Shown: in pieces, positions 1-11,920 of the stretch
How positions within the stretch are numbered: position 1 is the first letter of the stretch
How the letters are laid out: the number at the start of each line of letters is the position of its first letter
NCBI GenBank assembly: GCA_029204225.1
Contig: CM055107.1
Coordinates: 25,379,391 to 25,443,390, forward strand
Reading direction: 5' to 3'
Length of the DNA: 64,000 nucleotides
DNA from: Diphasiastrum complanatum
Lineage: Eukaryota; Streptophyta; Lycopodiopsida; Lycopodiales; Lycopodiaceae
The notes under the pieces: model-generated
Databases searched by the model: none
What the model was told of the DNA's origin: nothing
The model's input: only the letters and a program-made list of their open reading frames with translations
Made by a program: the position numbers and the translations under genes

Positions 1-1310
1 CAGCAGTTGATGGACGTCATGCGCCCCATCTACTCTGTTCTGAGGCTCGTTGATCTCGAGGGGTGCACGATGGGCCTCGTTTACGAGTTCATGGACTGCA
101 TAGGCGAGTCTTCCAGCGTTCTGAGCTGGACCCTGCCAGGTATAACTTTTTTCCGTCTCACCATCCTTACTTCCATTTCGCAATCTGTTTCGTCTTGCTG
201 CCGCAACACGATGGTATGTAATTGTTGCCTCCACGTGGTTTGGTCCACAGGTTGGAGCCTATCAGGCGCTTGTGGCAGCGACGCTGGGATAAGTTTCACC
301 GGCCCATTCACAGTGTGGCCCACATACTGCATCCGCTGTTTCAGAGCGAGAGGCAGTACGACGATGCAGAGCTGCGTGCGGACTGATTCGCATACATCTG
401 CCTCCTCAGCAGCGACACTGGTATTCGCAGCAAGCTCGAGATGCAGAGGCTCAGTTACAGGTAAACTCTTGATCTATCGTACGCTGTCGTTCGTTCAATT
501 TCCCTACGCGGGCTCAAGTGTACTCAAGCATATCGTTGCTCAACTGCAGGCACTCTCTGGGGCTGTTCGGCGAGGACCTTGCACGTGTCCGAGAGAACAG
601 GCTCTTGCCTGTATCATGGTGGGAGAGCTACGGCGCTGGGCAGCTAGACCTGAGGACGCTCGCGCTCCGTGTCCTTTCACAGGTATGTTGGCTAATCTCA
701 TAAATCCAACCAGTTTTCGCATTTTCTCTACAAGGTCGGTACTCACTCGAGTTGTTGCCAATTAAGGCAGGACTGTTCTGCTTGCGTGTGCGAGCGGAAC
801 TGGTCAGCGTTCAGCCTTGTTCACACGAACAGGTGGAACCATCTGACGACGGAGCGATGCAATGACCTGGTGTACTGCAACACCAACACCATGGTGGTTC
901 GACTCATCACGGAGAGCATGAGGGCAGGAGGCGCACGCGCCCTACTGCAGCAGGTATATTTCGTTGCTCTGTCGTTTTGCTTTTGTATTGGTTTAGGACA
1001 TTCAGTTTAATGCCCTCACGGTTGCTTCGGCTATTCTCACGAATGATTGACTTGTGCAGGTCAATCCCGATGAGTGCCTAGTTGCAGCGGTCAATCATGA
1101 GCCAGAGCCAGAGGTTGATCCAGACGATGCCGCTTGGCTCGCTCTGCGGGGTGATCCCGAGGATGATGCCGATGCCGATGAGACCACCCCCCTCCCTGCT
1201 GACGTTCCATTGCCCTCCTCCTCTGATGAGCTCACATATGATTCAGACGAGACGGTCGACCTTGCAGGGGATGGTCCACGTGCCCCACCCAGTACTCCCG
1301 CATCACGCCC
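1..1310 (+). pseudogene. hAT-family transposase, C-terminal half (5' part outside window)
   Basis: Spliced remnant of a hAT transposase, a cut-and-paste DNA transposase acting in the nucleus. Visible exons are 1-139, 251-460, 550-682, 771-953 and 1060-about 1310, each with GT/AG borders. The exons carry a hydrophobic LRLVD-type segment, the conserved DKFHRPIHSVAHILHPLF block, the ALRVLSQ block and the C-terminal dimerisation signature VCERNWSAFSLVHT, whose Glu corresponds to the third catalytic residue of hAT enzymes. The tail is acidic (DDADADET). The first two catalytic Asp residues would lie upstream of the window. It is dead: the frame needs a one-base shift near 100-115, and a TGA at 384-386 sits where the relative at 51.7-58.3 kb has Trp. 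The exon plan matches that relative, so both belong to one family, but their acidic tails differ. Confidence 0.85.
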
Positions 1311-1497
1311 CCGGATGATTTTATTATTATGGTGCCGAAAGCTAATTGTGAACCTGAGGACCAATTGCCAGAAACACAAGAAGTTTATGATGGACCAGCT
1401 AGGATGATAGATAAAGCTGCGATGAAAGTAGTTGTAGATATTGATTCGATCTGCACAAGTAGCATGCTGCAAAGGGTTTTTACAGATAAAGGGTAAT
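1309..1497 (+). other. Coding-like stretch after the hAT tail, origin unclear
   Basis: A 62-codon open stretch starts in a frame different from the hAT tail and reads PPDDFIIMVPKANCEPEDQ and onward to a TAA at 1495-1497. Its composition looks protein-coding (acidic, no low complexity). It may be the frameshifted end of the hAT protein or an exon of a neighbouring gene. A possible splice donor (GGGTAATC) overlaps the stop. The protein is not recognised. Confidence 0.3.
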
Positions 1498-1499
1498 CT

Positions 1500-2757
1500 T
1501 TCACACTGATTGTGAGAGACTGACAATTTTGTCATAATTTTCAGTTCTCTCTATCTTGTTGCCTAGAAACTAAATACCTCTAAGTTTATGATGGAAAGTT
1601 ATGAAGACAGTCCCAATGTTTGTTTTGGAAGGTTGTTGAGAATTCAATGTGTCCAACCAGAACTTATTTTGTACATGTTACAGACCTTTTTAGTTGAATT
1701 GAAAGGCTAAAAAGCTCCAATCACATCCTCACTATTTGAAACGACAAATAGGCGAGATTTCAAATGGTGCTATGCAACTATTAGTCATGACAAAACATTG
1801 CTCTTCCTTTGAACGAATGTTTGTCCCTATATAGGAAAGAGCTTTGAAAACGCTCCCACTGCTAATGGTGGGTTCCTAGGAAAGTGGTGCCCTTTTTCTT
1901 TAAATTTGAAGAGGCAGTTTTATATGAAATCTCATGGACTCTAGGTTTAACCTAGATATACTCTTGCATTGCCGCACTTTCTTGGGGTTGCAAATTTGGT
2001 GCTCTCAGCTGTGTGCAATGTTTGAGGAGCCTGCACCAACGACAGCTATACTTTTCATTTGGGTTTTGAGGACTTCACACTTGCTATGATACTTCAAAAG
2101 TACAGTTTGGACTTTATTGTTTATCCAGAACTGATTATAAGCTTAACGACTTTAGTAATTTTACATTATAATGGTTTTCCTAGCAATATTTGTGGCTAAT
2201 AGGGATCTCATTTAGGTGGTCCACATAAGTGTGTACTGTGCTGCTGCATCCAGGCGAGTGCAAACATTTAAAGTTAGAAGTTAGTTAGGAGTCCCATCAA
2301 ACATTTTCTGGCTTTTAGGATGACTAGAAGCCTGGTGTAACAATCGTTAAAAGTAAAATGTTAAGCTGTCTTTGAGAGTTCGTATCCCCTTGTAACTGTT
2401 GACAGCGTTTTCCAATTCTATTCTAGCTTGTAAACTAGTCTATTTAAAAAATGTAGCAGTATGGACTCTCTTTCACTCTCACATCAGTTTTGTATGATTT
2501 TGTTATTGTGAATTTGTGATATTGAGACCAAATCTTTGTCCTGTGTCTTCTTTTATGTGGAACTGCACAAGACATTTTGCTGTCAATATTCTTTTGTGGA
2601 CATTACAGAAATTGTTGCATCTACAGAACTTCTGTTTGTCCTCTATCAGTTGGTAGAAGAATCATTTTTACTATTTGATTCTGTAAAGTTAAAGGTGCCA
2701 TTTCAATATGCTGTAAATAGGAAGTTTGATTGGCTTGGCTTTTTTTTTTCTGCTACA
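1500..2757. other. AT-rich stretch, no gene seen
   Basis: No coding exon, repeat unit or element terminus could be supported here. It ends in a polypyrimidine run and CTACAG, a good 3' splice site, so it may be an intron of the gene whose last exon follows. Confidence 0.4.
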
Positions 2758-2893
2758 GAAGTACAACCATGCTAATATGCACAAGGCAATCACGGATCAG
2801 AATTTGGAGCTTTTACGTGAGCACCTTAGGGAGACTGTGAAATTCAGTGCTGATGGTGAAGACATAGAAAAACCACCTTTGAAGAGCATGTGA
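2758..2893 (+). CDS. Putative 3' terminal exon of an unidentified gene
   Basis: Immediately after a T-rich tract and CTACAG the frame is open for 44 codons, beginning KYNHANMHKAITDQNLELLR and ending EKPPLKSM before TGA at 2891-2893. The peptide is charged and could form an amphipathic helix, unlike the surrounding spacer. A plant-like poly(A) signal, AATAAA, lies near 3034-3041, giving a plausible 140-base 3' UTR. No upstream exon could be joined with confidence; the stretch at 1309-1497 is a candidate but the phases do not match a clean splice. The family is not recognised. It could also be chance. Confidence 0.35.
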
Positions 2894-2899
2894 TGAATT

Positions 2900-4579
2900 G
2901 TGTGCAGCTGTCTGCACCTGGTTTTATGCTTATGCTTTGGAATGGTATTTTCTTTGGGTAGTCACGTGCCCCTCGAAATTTTCTTGTAACAATATGATAT
3001 TTTAGTGGCATTGGCTGGTTCCTTCCTATTATATAAATAAAATGTATACTGTTTCCGTAAAGCCAGACGTAGTCATTATCCTTCAGAGGACATGTTTTTG
3101 AAACCCTCATTTCTTTTGCGCCAGGCATTTAGGTCCTAGGAAGCATATACATTTTTTGGCATCCCATTCACTTAGCAGGTCATGACACCACTTATATCTT
3201 AGCACATAGCATACTCTGCAGTCCGAAGTAGAAATGCTTGTCAATATTGTTAGTATATGGAAGAGTCATTTGACTTATTTTCTTAGCTGCTTCTGATTTT
3301 GCTGCTAGGGCTTTCACTGTTATTTTGAGGATTCATATTTTCCAGTGTGCTCTTTCTCTTTACATTACTTATCTGAATTTTAGGCAAGATTCCAACTTTT
3401 AGCATTCTGTATCTGGATATCTGTCTCTGGTCTACCAAAGCACTAACTCGTTCAATGGGGTATTTTGACTTCATCAATTTTTGCTGCACTTTTCTGTGGC
3501 ATGTATGCAGTAATTCTCCTAAGAATTTTGGGTACTTAAGTATTAGCAGTAGCTTGCTGACCCGATCATGGCATTTATGCTGGTTCTATAAGTGTTGCCT
3601 CTTCTTTGAATCAAGTAAGGGTGTTTATATAAGATGAGAAATCAAAGTAAGGGCATTAAGGAAGCTCAAATTGGCTACACCAAAGGATTGATAGCGAGAG
3701 TCACTTTCTTTCCTGGCCTTCTTTGGCTACTCAATTTTTAATTTGCTCATTTGGCAAAATTTGAGAGGCTTACTCTTGCTTCTTTTTCTCTTGATTCTAT
3801 TGTGCGGGTAGTAGAATTGGTCCGGTTGTGGGAAGATTGAATCGTTTGGCTAGATGTTATCGAATGAGCTTCATGATTTTGTAGGCAGCTTATCAGATGG
3901 TTGTTTGTAGACTTTTGCTTGTCACTATTTGTGATTCAAAATGTTTTATTAGAATTTCGAATTTTACAAGTTGAGAAAAACATCAAGAAATGTCAACACC
4001 TCAGTTGAGTCTACCAGCCATCCATCTGTAATCTATGTTGGCGAAACTTATGATGTCTTTGCATCTTTGGAAGAACATCTATGAGAAGCTACAACAGTGA
4101 ATTGATCCAAAGCCCTTTAAGTGGTATAGCATTTATATCCTTTTATATTGAATATAAATTTGAGTTTTTTGGGAGATTTGGGACGAGCACATTGACAGAG
4201 TTTTTTAATCCTAGGGACATTAAAGGTTCGCTTAGCCTCATGAACTTTTTTGCTGAACAAATTTTAGGAAAAACGTTTTCAAGCGTTTGGCCAGTCTCTT
4301 TTCTATAATATTCTGTTGGCCAAAGTTAGAATTTGCTCCTGTATCTTTTCAAAGACATGTTGAGAAGCCACATAATTGCAAAACCTTAAAAAGAGTTGAA
4401 ACATTTTTATCTTGTTGTAGTTGAACCTTGATTAGAATTGCTTGGAATTTTTTGGCTTTGAAAATTTTCTAGTCCTCATGAAATTTGAAAGACTGCTTAT
4501 ACTGATAAACTTGTTGAATTTGATTCGTGTTGACAATGGGTTTGACTATGTAGGATTGGGGGATGCCATTTATTATGTC

Positions 4580-4582
<3 letters not shown>
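2900..4582. other. AT-rich spacer, no gene seen
   Basis: Apart from the possible 3' UTR to about 3050, nothing with coding character or element homology was recognised. Short open frames here lack motifs and composition of proteins. Confidence 0.5.

Positions 4583-4652
<70 letters not shown>
4583..4652. repeat. (TC)n microsatellite, about 35 units
   Basis: Uninterrupted TC dinucleotide repeat of about 70 bp. On the minus strand it is (GA)n, which can be a GAGA-factor-type site or form H-DNA, but no promoter context is evident. Confidence 0.97.
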
Positions 4653-4656
<4 letters not shown>

Positions 4657-5918
4657 CAGGGCTATAAATTAGTGCATTGAAAATGTGAAGCTAACTAACG
4701 TTATAATACATATGAGCTTTCTAAGTTATTTAATAAAGGTGATATTGATCTTGTTTCTTTGCTTTATTGTACAAAGCCTTTTTGTCATGGTTTTATGATG
4801 TTGCCAGAACCACATGTATGCAGTTTTTTACTGAAGTTGTTTGAAATGGTTCTGTAATAAATTCATAGGTCTGTGTGTTCTAGTATTACCATGTCCACGT
4901 AGGATTGGGGGATGCTTTTATCCTATTTAAAAATCACTAGAAAGCCCTATACTAAAAGTGGACAATCTTAACAACATGCTCACTTTTTCTACTTTCAGAG
5001 ACCATGATTGATTGAAGGGGACCACATTAGGCTGATATTTTGAGCTCACAATGCTTTCAAAAATCGCTTTTCCTTGTTGGATTTGTGCTTGTAGAAACCG
5101 GATTTGTTCTTTGGATTAACTTGATGACGAAACGTTAAATTGCTTGGAGGTTAAAGCTTCAGGTTTTGCAGAAGGGTGGCTGAAGATTATGAAAAAGCTA
5201 GAACGATAGGAGGCAAAAAATTGATAACTGGTGAGCTGTATGTTGACTTGAGGCATTGGGTGTTGGAGAAGCTTTCTTTGTAGAAACCAAAAAAAAAATG
5301 GGTAGTTTGGATGCTTGTTGAAACCCCTCTTCTTGGGCTGAAGCAAAATCTCCACTAACCTCTTCGCGTTGGCTGGTGTCTTCTCCATGCTTAGCACTCT
5401 CTTTCTCCTCTGCACATTGGGCCGGTACTCTTTTTGCAGGGTTAACTGACATAGATTTCCTTAAAGTCATTGCCTTATGAATTCTTCTTAGGCCCTTATA
5501 TCCCCTTAGACTCCCTAAAGTTCGCAAATACCTTTAACTTGCCATTCTCCGATTTGTGTCGAAGTTCGTAAGTCCCTTTTGCATACAAATATAGTACATT
5601 CTATCAATGATATGTTAGTAGAAAATGAACTAGTATTTCAAATCATGTGCAAGAATACTTTTGTGAGTGTCCACATTGAATAGAGCCTCTTTAGAGCATC
5701 CACATGGGTCAAACATTTTCGGTATCTACTTGGATGAATGTGTGCAAGTTGGACATTCCCTTTCATCGTGTGCACTCCGGATGTATTCTTTCAATTTCCA
5801 TTTACTGTACTCTTTAAGAGCGTCTTTTGACTCCACTACGGTCGCTACAAGCTTAGGGTTGAGTAAATAATGAATGGGAATAAGAAAGTAATCGGCTTCT
5901 TGAAACTTGTGCCATTTG
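4653..5918. other. Spacer, no gene seen
   Basis: AT-rich with no recognisable element. A moderately GC-rich patch at 5200-5530 has two overlapping open frames on the minus strand (about 100 codons each) without identifiable motifs. They are judged chance frames. Confidence 0.4.
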
Positions 5919-6032
5919 TTTTTTCAAGAAACAACCAACGAGGTTGGCTCAGTTGGTTAGCGTGGCATCCTAAGTTTTTTTGGTCCCAGGTTCGAGCCTC
6001 CCCTTGGAAACCAAGAAGCATTTTTTCTAGAA
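5919..6032 (+). mobile_element. Short tRNA-like SINE, copy 1, with target duplications
   Basis: The body of about 90 bp (5931-6020) carries an RNA polymerase III A box, TGGCTCAGTTGG at 5945-5956, and a B box, GGTTCGAGCCT at 5989-5999, 32 bases between them, as in a tRNA-derived promoter. It ends TTGGAAACCAAGAAGCA. The flanks TTTTTTCAAGAA (5919-5930) and TTTTTTCTAGAA (6021-6032) match at 11 of 12 bases and look like a target-site duplication. A second copy of the same length and end lies at 17051-17142. No tRNA acceptor stem is seen, so it is not a functional tRNA gene. Confidence 0.75.
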
Positions 6033-6480
6033 GATGATAAAAGTACAGTCATTCAAACACATACATAGTTCTTATTTTTGCTTTGTTTGTTTGAAATCAA
6101 AGCTACAAATTATAGAGCACATACACACAATCAGAAACTTGGTTTGACAATGGTTTCATTATATCAATACAAAGTGCACAAAATGTACCAAACTACCAAC
6201 AAACGATGGAAAGCTTCACTCGGTCAAGTTTGAAAATGCGTTTGCATGGTCACAAGATGGCCAACAAGTTTGAGCGTACACGACAAGCAACATATGCCTA
6301 ATGCATAGTTACAAAAGTTTCAAAGCTTCAAACATTGTTTGTACTTTAACATGAGGGTCAATAATATTGCAAATGTTTGTGTCAAATGAAACTTCTAAGC
6401 AGTCTAGGTTATGACATATATTTCAAGGTAGTTCTAACTCTAAAGTAGCTTCATAGTATGTATTGAATTTTATAGAATTT

Positions 6481-6719
6481 GGAACATCACATTGCACACT
6501 TAGAAGTAAAAAGCTATACCACTTACAAGATAATATGCAAAATTTAAGAGAAAGTATGGAGTTTGGCAAACACATTTGCAAGTTTGTAACTCGATGTTTT
6601 GGAATATCACATTGCACACTTTGAAGTAAAAAACTATATCTACTCACAAGATAACATGCAAAATTTCAAAGAAAGTATGGAGTTTGGCAAACACATTTGC
6701 AAGTTTGTAACTTGATGCA
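6481..6719. repeat. Tandem duplication, 120-bp unit, two copies
   Basis: Units at 6481-6600 and 6601-6719 are about 90 percent identical, both starting GGAA(C/T)ATCACATTGCACAC and both containing GTATGGAGTTTGGCAAACAC. Non-coding. Confidence 0.9.
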
Positions 6720-7687
6720 AACATGGTTTGTGATTAACTATGGCCAAGCTTAGAATTCCACCTTTTAAATTGCAAGACTTCTTATAGTTTTGACTTTACT
6801 ATGACATACGTTTTAAGGCACTTAATAATCTACAAATATAAGAAAATATTGGGCTTTCTAAGCATAATGCAATCACATTTTGATAGAAATTTTTTCGATC
6901 TAGAATGAAATTAGTTTAGCTTCTCAATTAAAGGATAACTTTTAAGTCTTGAGTATAGCTTTGTCCATATTTCAATTCGATTCAATGAAAAACTAAAGTT
7001 TAATGATAGTCTAATAAGTAGACTTTGGCTAGATGAATAAGAACTGGCTTTTTGTCACACTTGTCTTCCTCATTGTACTAACTTGTGGGCTTTGTTTTTG
7101 GTGGGACAATGACAAGTATTAGTTGGGCTCTTTTGGAACATGTTTGTGTATGATTTTTTACATTATTATATTACTCAAATAATGCTTTGTTACACCTAAT
7201 TTGGTTCTAACTCAACTATATGATGGAGGACTTGTTTCCTTCACTTCCGTAACCCTTTGTACAATGGATTGCTTGACATTATGTTGCTTGTGTCATGGAC
7301 AACATGCTGTTTGTCATGGGTAATTTGTGATTTTGATCAATAAACTTTGATGTGTGCTTCAGTTTGTAAATTTTTGGCAGCATGTAATTGTACCTGGGTT
7401 GATGTATGGCAACTATAGGAAGTCAAAAACCATTATTGTTATTGATAGACAATATGTGGAGGAAAATTTAGTTGTTGTTATCATACTGGTCCTAGAATCT
7501 AGTTTTTACGCTGAAACCCTACCCGACCACAAAACAAAAAAAAATTCATACCAGGAACCTCCTGGTATCACAAAAACATGATATCAGACCAACACTGAAA
7601 TAGATGTATTCGTTAATTGAAATTTGTCAGCAGTTGAGTACCGCACTCTCTGACATGAACTATTGAAATAATTCAAGAGACCAGTAG
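6720..7687. other. AT-rich spacer, no gene seen
   Basis: No supported feature. It could contain the decayed 5' LTR of the gypsy relic that follows, but no primer binding site or matching repeat was found. Confidence 0.4.
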
Positions 7688-8016
7688 ATGGAGGTTTTGA
7701 TGAATCAGGTGAAATTATTGTGTTCTCCAAATTTCGGATTTCAGCCTGAGATCTACTCGTGGGAGAAGGAGAAGGAGAAAAAGAAGGAAGTAGTGGATGA
7801 TTGGCTTGTGAAATGGAATGGTTACTTCAATCTCCACAGATTTCCTAAAGAGAAGAAGATCAAGGTGTAGTTTTATTTTTTCACGGCAAAGTGTCGTCAT
7901 GGTGGCGAGACTTGGCGGTCAAACGCACTACTTGGGATGTGTTTACGGAAGTTTTCTAAAAAGCTTTCGTCATTGTTACCTAAAATTCACGAACTGCAAA
8001 ATGGGAAATAAGAGTT

Positions 8017-8092
8017 TAGACTCTTATATCCAAGATTTCACATTGGATCTCTAGTAGACTCTTATATCCAAGATTTCACATTGGATCTCTAG
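8017..8092. repeat. 38-bp perfect tandem duplication in gypsy gag relic
   Basis: Units 8017-8054 and 8055-8092 both begin TAGACTCTTATATCCAAG and end GGATCTCTAG. The length is not a multiple of three, so it further breaks the gag frame. Confidence 0.95.
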
Positions 8093-9650
8093 AATCAAGT
8101 TCCATCATTCGATCCAGAATTGGTATGATTATGGCGATTTGTCCTAGGGTTGCTTGTCGATTATCAGAACGAATGTAGGAGAAATGTGCTTCAAAACCTT
8201 GAGGATGCTTGTCGATAGCGAAAGCATATGATTCCACGGTGGTGGCGTCCAAGAGGCAATTTCAACAATTTTTGTCCACCTCCAAAAACCAAGAAGGGGG
8301 AGAAGAGAGGTCTAGACCGGACTCCAAAATACTTATGACGAATTAGATCAAATGACATTAGAATTGCAAAGAAGAAGAATACAAAAAGTTTGTCCCTGAT
8401 TAAGGCTCTCGAATCAAGACTAAAAAGATGAATATGTGTTTCATTTGCAACCGAGTCTCCCAGTGTTGATTCTAAATCATAGAGAATTAGTTACTTTTCA
8501 TGTTTTAGAAATTTAATTTTTGGATTTGAATGGTTATTTAGTAATCACCTTGTCTGGCTATTGATCTTGAGAAGCATGTTCTCACTTTCAAGGAGGGTGA
8601 TAAAGTAGTTACATTATTTGAAAGCAATTTTGTTCATCCAATGGACACGATTTATGTAGATAATGTTATGAAAGCATTTGATTCTTCATAGTATGAAATT
8701 TTTTTCTATGTTTACAATTTCTATTGTGGATGTGTATTTAATAGTTGTGAATTCTTTACAATTATAAATGCCGTAAATTTAGATCACGAACAAGAAATGA
8801 AAAATTAGACAATAAGTGAATTTAAAGATGTATTCCCAGTAGAATTACTTCATGGTTTACCACCATCCAGGTCAGTACAAAATAGAGTTAATTCTAGGAA
8901 GTCAATCTATCTCTAGGCAACCTTATAGGTTCTCTCAAAAAGAGGAAGTAGAGATTTCGAATCAAATAGAAAACTATCTGAGGGTGGGGCATATCTAGCC
9001 CAATAAATCACCTTGGGGCCCTTCTATTCTTCTGAAAGCGAAGAAGGATGGATGTTTTTGGATGTGTGTGCTGGTTTCTAATTCTACTATCCATTGGTCC
9101 AAGGTGGATTTGGCCACTAAGGTGACTATCAGGCATAAATATGCATTACCTAGGATGGATGACCTTGTACATCGCTTAGGAGCTAAATACTTCACTAAGA
9201 TAGATCTAAGAACATGGTACCATTAAATAAGAATTAAGTTGAAAAATGTGGAGAAGACTAGATTTCGTACCAAATTTGGCCATTATGAGTTCTTAGTGTT
9301 GCCTTTTGGGTTAATGAATGCTCAAGTGGCAGTCCATGAACAATTTATTTCGTCCATATTTGGGGAAATTTGTAGTAGCATTTCTAGTTGATATTCTCAT
9401 CTACAGTAAGACTTCGAGAAATAAACCTAGTCCGCCTGTTGTATGTCAATGAGGAACTAAATCAGTGTTTGGAGAAACTTAAAGCCATGACTATTTCAGC
9501 TCATGTTTACATATTGCAAAGATCAACCTTACGTCATTAGAACCAACATAAGCGATAGTACAATTGGAGTAGTTCTATTATATAATGACATGGCACTAGT
9601 GTTTAAAAGCAAGAAATTCATGGGTCCTTAGTTGCGTTATACGACGAAGG

Positions 9651-9765
9651 AAAAGACATTATTTGCAGTTATCCATGCACTTAAAACGTAGAGACATTAT
9701 ACGTAAGACGAATAAAAAGACATTATTTGCAGTTATCCATGCACTTAAAATGTAGAGACATTACT
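9651..9765. repeat. 64-bp period duplication in the RNase H relic
   Basis: The string from AAAAGACATTATTTGCAG through GTAGAGACATTA occurs at 9651 and again at 9715. It duplicates part of the RNase H coding region. Confidence 0.9.
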
Positions 9766-10704
9766 TGTATGGTAATAAATTTATAGTGTATACAGATCAC
9801 TAGCCTCTTAAGTACTTTCGTAATCAGCATGATCTTTAGGGTAGGAAAGCCTGATGGGTTGAGTTGATGCAAGAATTCAATTATGAAATTCGTTATATAA
9901 GATACAGCTCCAATTAAGTTGCGGATGCTTTTAATCGGATCAGTGAACTGAATGAACTGTCTTTCACCCAGATTTCTACGAATCTACATCTTTCATTTAG
10001 AGGACATTATGTTTTGGTTGTATCTAGAACATGGATTTGAGCTAACAAAGAAATATAAGAAGATTGTGGAACAATTTACAATTCGAGATGGATTGCTATT
10101 TCTTGATAGGAAAGTTTGTGTACCAGAAGACGATGAGCTCAAACGTAAGATTTTGTTTGAATGTCATGACATACCCTGCGCGGGACATTCCAGTATAGAT
10201 AGGACTCTTGACTTGGCCAAAGAGTTTTATTGGCCAAAACTCAAGCCACATGTCGAGTCATACATTATTAAATGCAAGCCCTATCAACTAGCTAAGGTTG
10301 AGCATCTTAAAGTTGGTGGTTGGTTGCATCCATTGGTTATCCGCGATAAGAGATGTGAGAGTATATCGATGGACTTTGTAATTGGACTTCCAAAGAACCA
10401 ATGACAATATAATTTTATTTGGGTTGTAGTGGACAAGTTAACTAAGTTAGCCCAAATCTTTGTTGGAAGATTATTTTGGTTGTATGGACTACCATGTGAC
10501 ATTGTTAGTGACAGAGATCATAAGTTCACAGGTCACTTTTCGTCAGCAATATTCTATAAACTAGAAACTTCCTTTAGTTTTAGTTCTAATGATCATCCTG
10601 AATCAGATGGCCAAACGGAAAGGACTAGTCAAACTATGGAAGATATGTTGAAGACATATTTCTCACAAGCAATCTCATTGGGAAGATTTCATTCCTCTGA
10701 TTGA

Positions 10705-11648
10705 GTTTGCATACAATAGTAGAAAGCATTATGCTATAGGTTATAGTCTATCGATGTGATTCAAATGAGCCAATCATATTGTAGCCCTTCATTTGACACT
10801 TACCAACTGAATGTGAAATGGGTGGGCCGTCAACTCACTTGCAAAGATTAAAAAAATGAGTGGCAAGTGAAAGGGCCAGGCGAAGGGACTTGTAGTAGTC
10901 AGAAACCACACTTAGATTCATTGTTCATTGGAATCACAAGGCCTTAATACTAATAAACTATGTTATGAATGTTTTTAGAATATGCATCAAGTAAACTCTT
11001 GACGCTAGAGTCTTTAGAAGGGTAAAGGGATGCCTAAGACCTAAAGGCTAAGAGCCCAAGGCCACATGTCACTTGCAATCTTGTATTTTATAAGTACACG
11101 TGAAAAGAATGTTAGTTCTTTAAGTGTTTAAATGCTCCCAAATCTATTGGTAACCATATAGCTTGATGTTTAAGTACTCTTAAGTTACTTGAAATATAAA
11201 ATCACTCAATCTCATAAAATGTTGGATATGGAAAAAGGTTACATCCTTCTAAAATATATTCATATCTATTTTTAACTCTTTCCATTATCATTAAATGCTT
11301 GATTTTTTAGCGCCTCTAGGCGTTTCAAAATTGAAGGTCAAACCATCCTGTCTAAATGAAGGATTTTTTCGCTATTAAATGAGGTATACGTTTTGTGAAT
11401 AGATGTAAAAGTTTGTACGAACATAGAGGCTACAACCATCCTATGTTTAGAGACAAATTTCAAGGCAAGGTAATAAATAACTTTGCACTAATATTGGTGT
11501 ATACTCCAAGTAGGCCCAAAGGGATTACAATCTTGGGTGAAAAAAAAAGAGTATCAAGATTCACAAGGTTTTAAACACGTACTATTTTGAGAAGGCTATG
11601 CTAAGAAGGATGAGCACATTCATAATCTCTACTAGGGTGCATAGGGGT
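10705..11648. other. Spacer, no gene seen
   Basis: May include the decayed 3' end of the gypsy relic (translation around 10760-10860 is not recognisable). No other support. Confidence 0.35.
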
Positions 11649-11920
11649 CCCACCCTCATCCAATGATGGAACATTACTCAAAGTTAGCATGATTGTATGT
11701 ATACCTTGATGAAGTCTTCTCATCATCTAACAAGAGCCCACCTTAAACCCGCCCTCATCCAATGGTGCAAGGTTACTCAAAGTTAACATGACCATATCTA
11801 CACCTGGATGGAGTCTTTTGACTATTGAATGAGAGCCCACCCTCATGGAATGGTGGAGCATGATTCAAAGTTAGCATGATGATTGATACCTCCACCTTGA
11901 TGTAGCCTTATGACCATGGG
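11649..11920. repeat. Degenerate tandem repeat, about 90-110 bp, three units
   Basis: Three units share CCCACC...CTCATCCAATGGTG, a middle CTCAAAGTTAGCATGA and an end of the form GATG(A/G)AGTCTT...GAGAG. Units start near 11649, 11738 and 11837. Non-coding. A looser two-unit repeat follows at about 12080-12260 (shared GGATTTGAGCCT, CATCTGCAG/CACCTGCAG). Confidence 0.7.

Larger units (their letters stand above)
7735..10704 (+). pseudogene. Ty3/gypsy retrotransposon relic (gag to integrase)
   Basis: Decayed gag-pol in the usual gypsy order. Gag fragments lie at 7735-8050 (VVDDWLVKWNGYFNLHRF, then a WWRDLAVKRTTWDVF reading in another frame). RT lies at about 8830-9440, with recognisable ELLHGLPPSR, KYFTKIDLR and FGHYEFLVLPFGL blocks in shifting frames. 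RNase H lies at about 9470-9900. The integrase zinc region and core lie at 9952-10704, with GHSSIDRTLDLAKEFYWPKL, DFVIGLP, IVSDRD and ESDGQTERT. It contains many stops and frameshifts; about 30 codons of the integrase core are missing between DKLTKLAQ and the next helix, and the second Cys of the zinc motif is Tyr. No LTR pair was found. Order RT before integrase separates it from copia. Confidence 0.85.

Noticed and set aside
7-765. A 252-codon open frame covering the hAT start
   Set aside because: It reads through introns and the wrong frame of the conserved exons; the hAT motifs appear only when the GT/AG introns are removed.
5940-6010. A tRNA gene
   Set aside because: A and B boxes are present, but no acceptor stem or anticodon arm can be drawn, and flanking duplications show a mobile copy.
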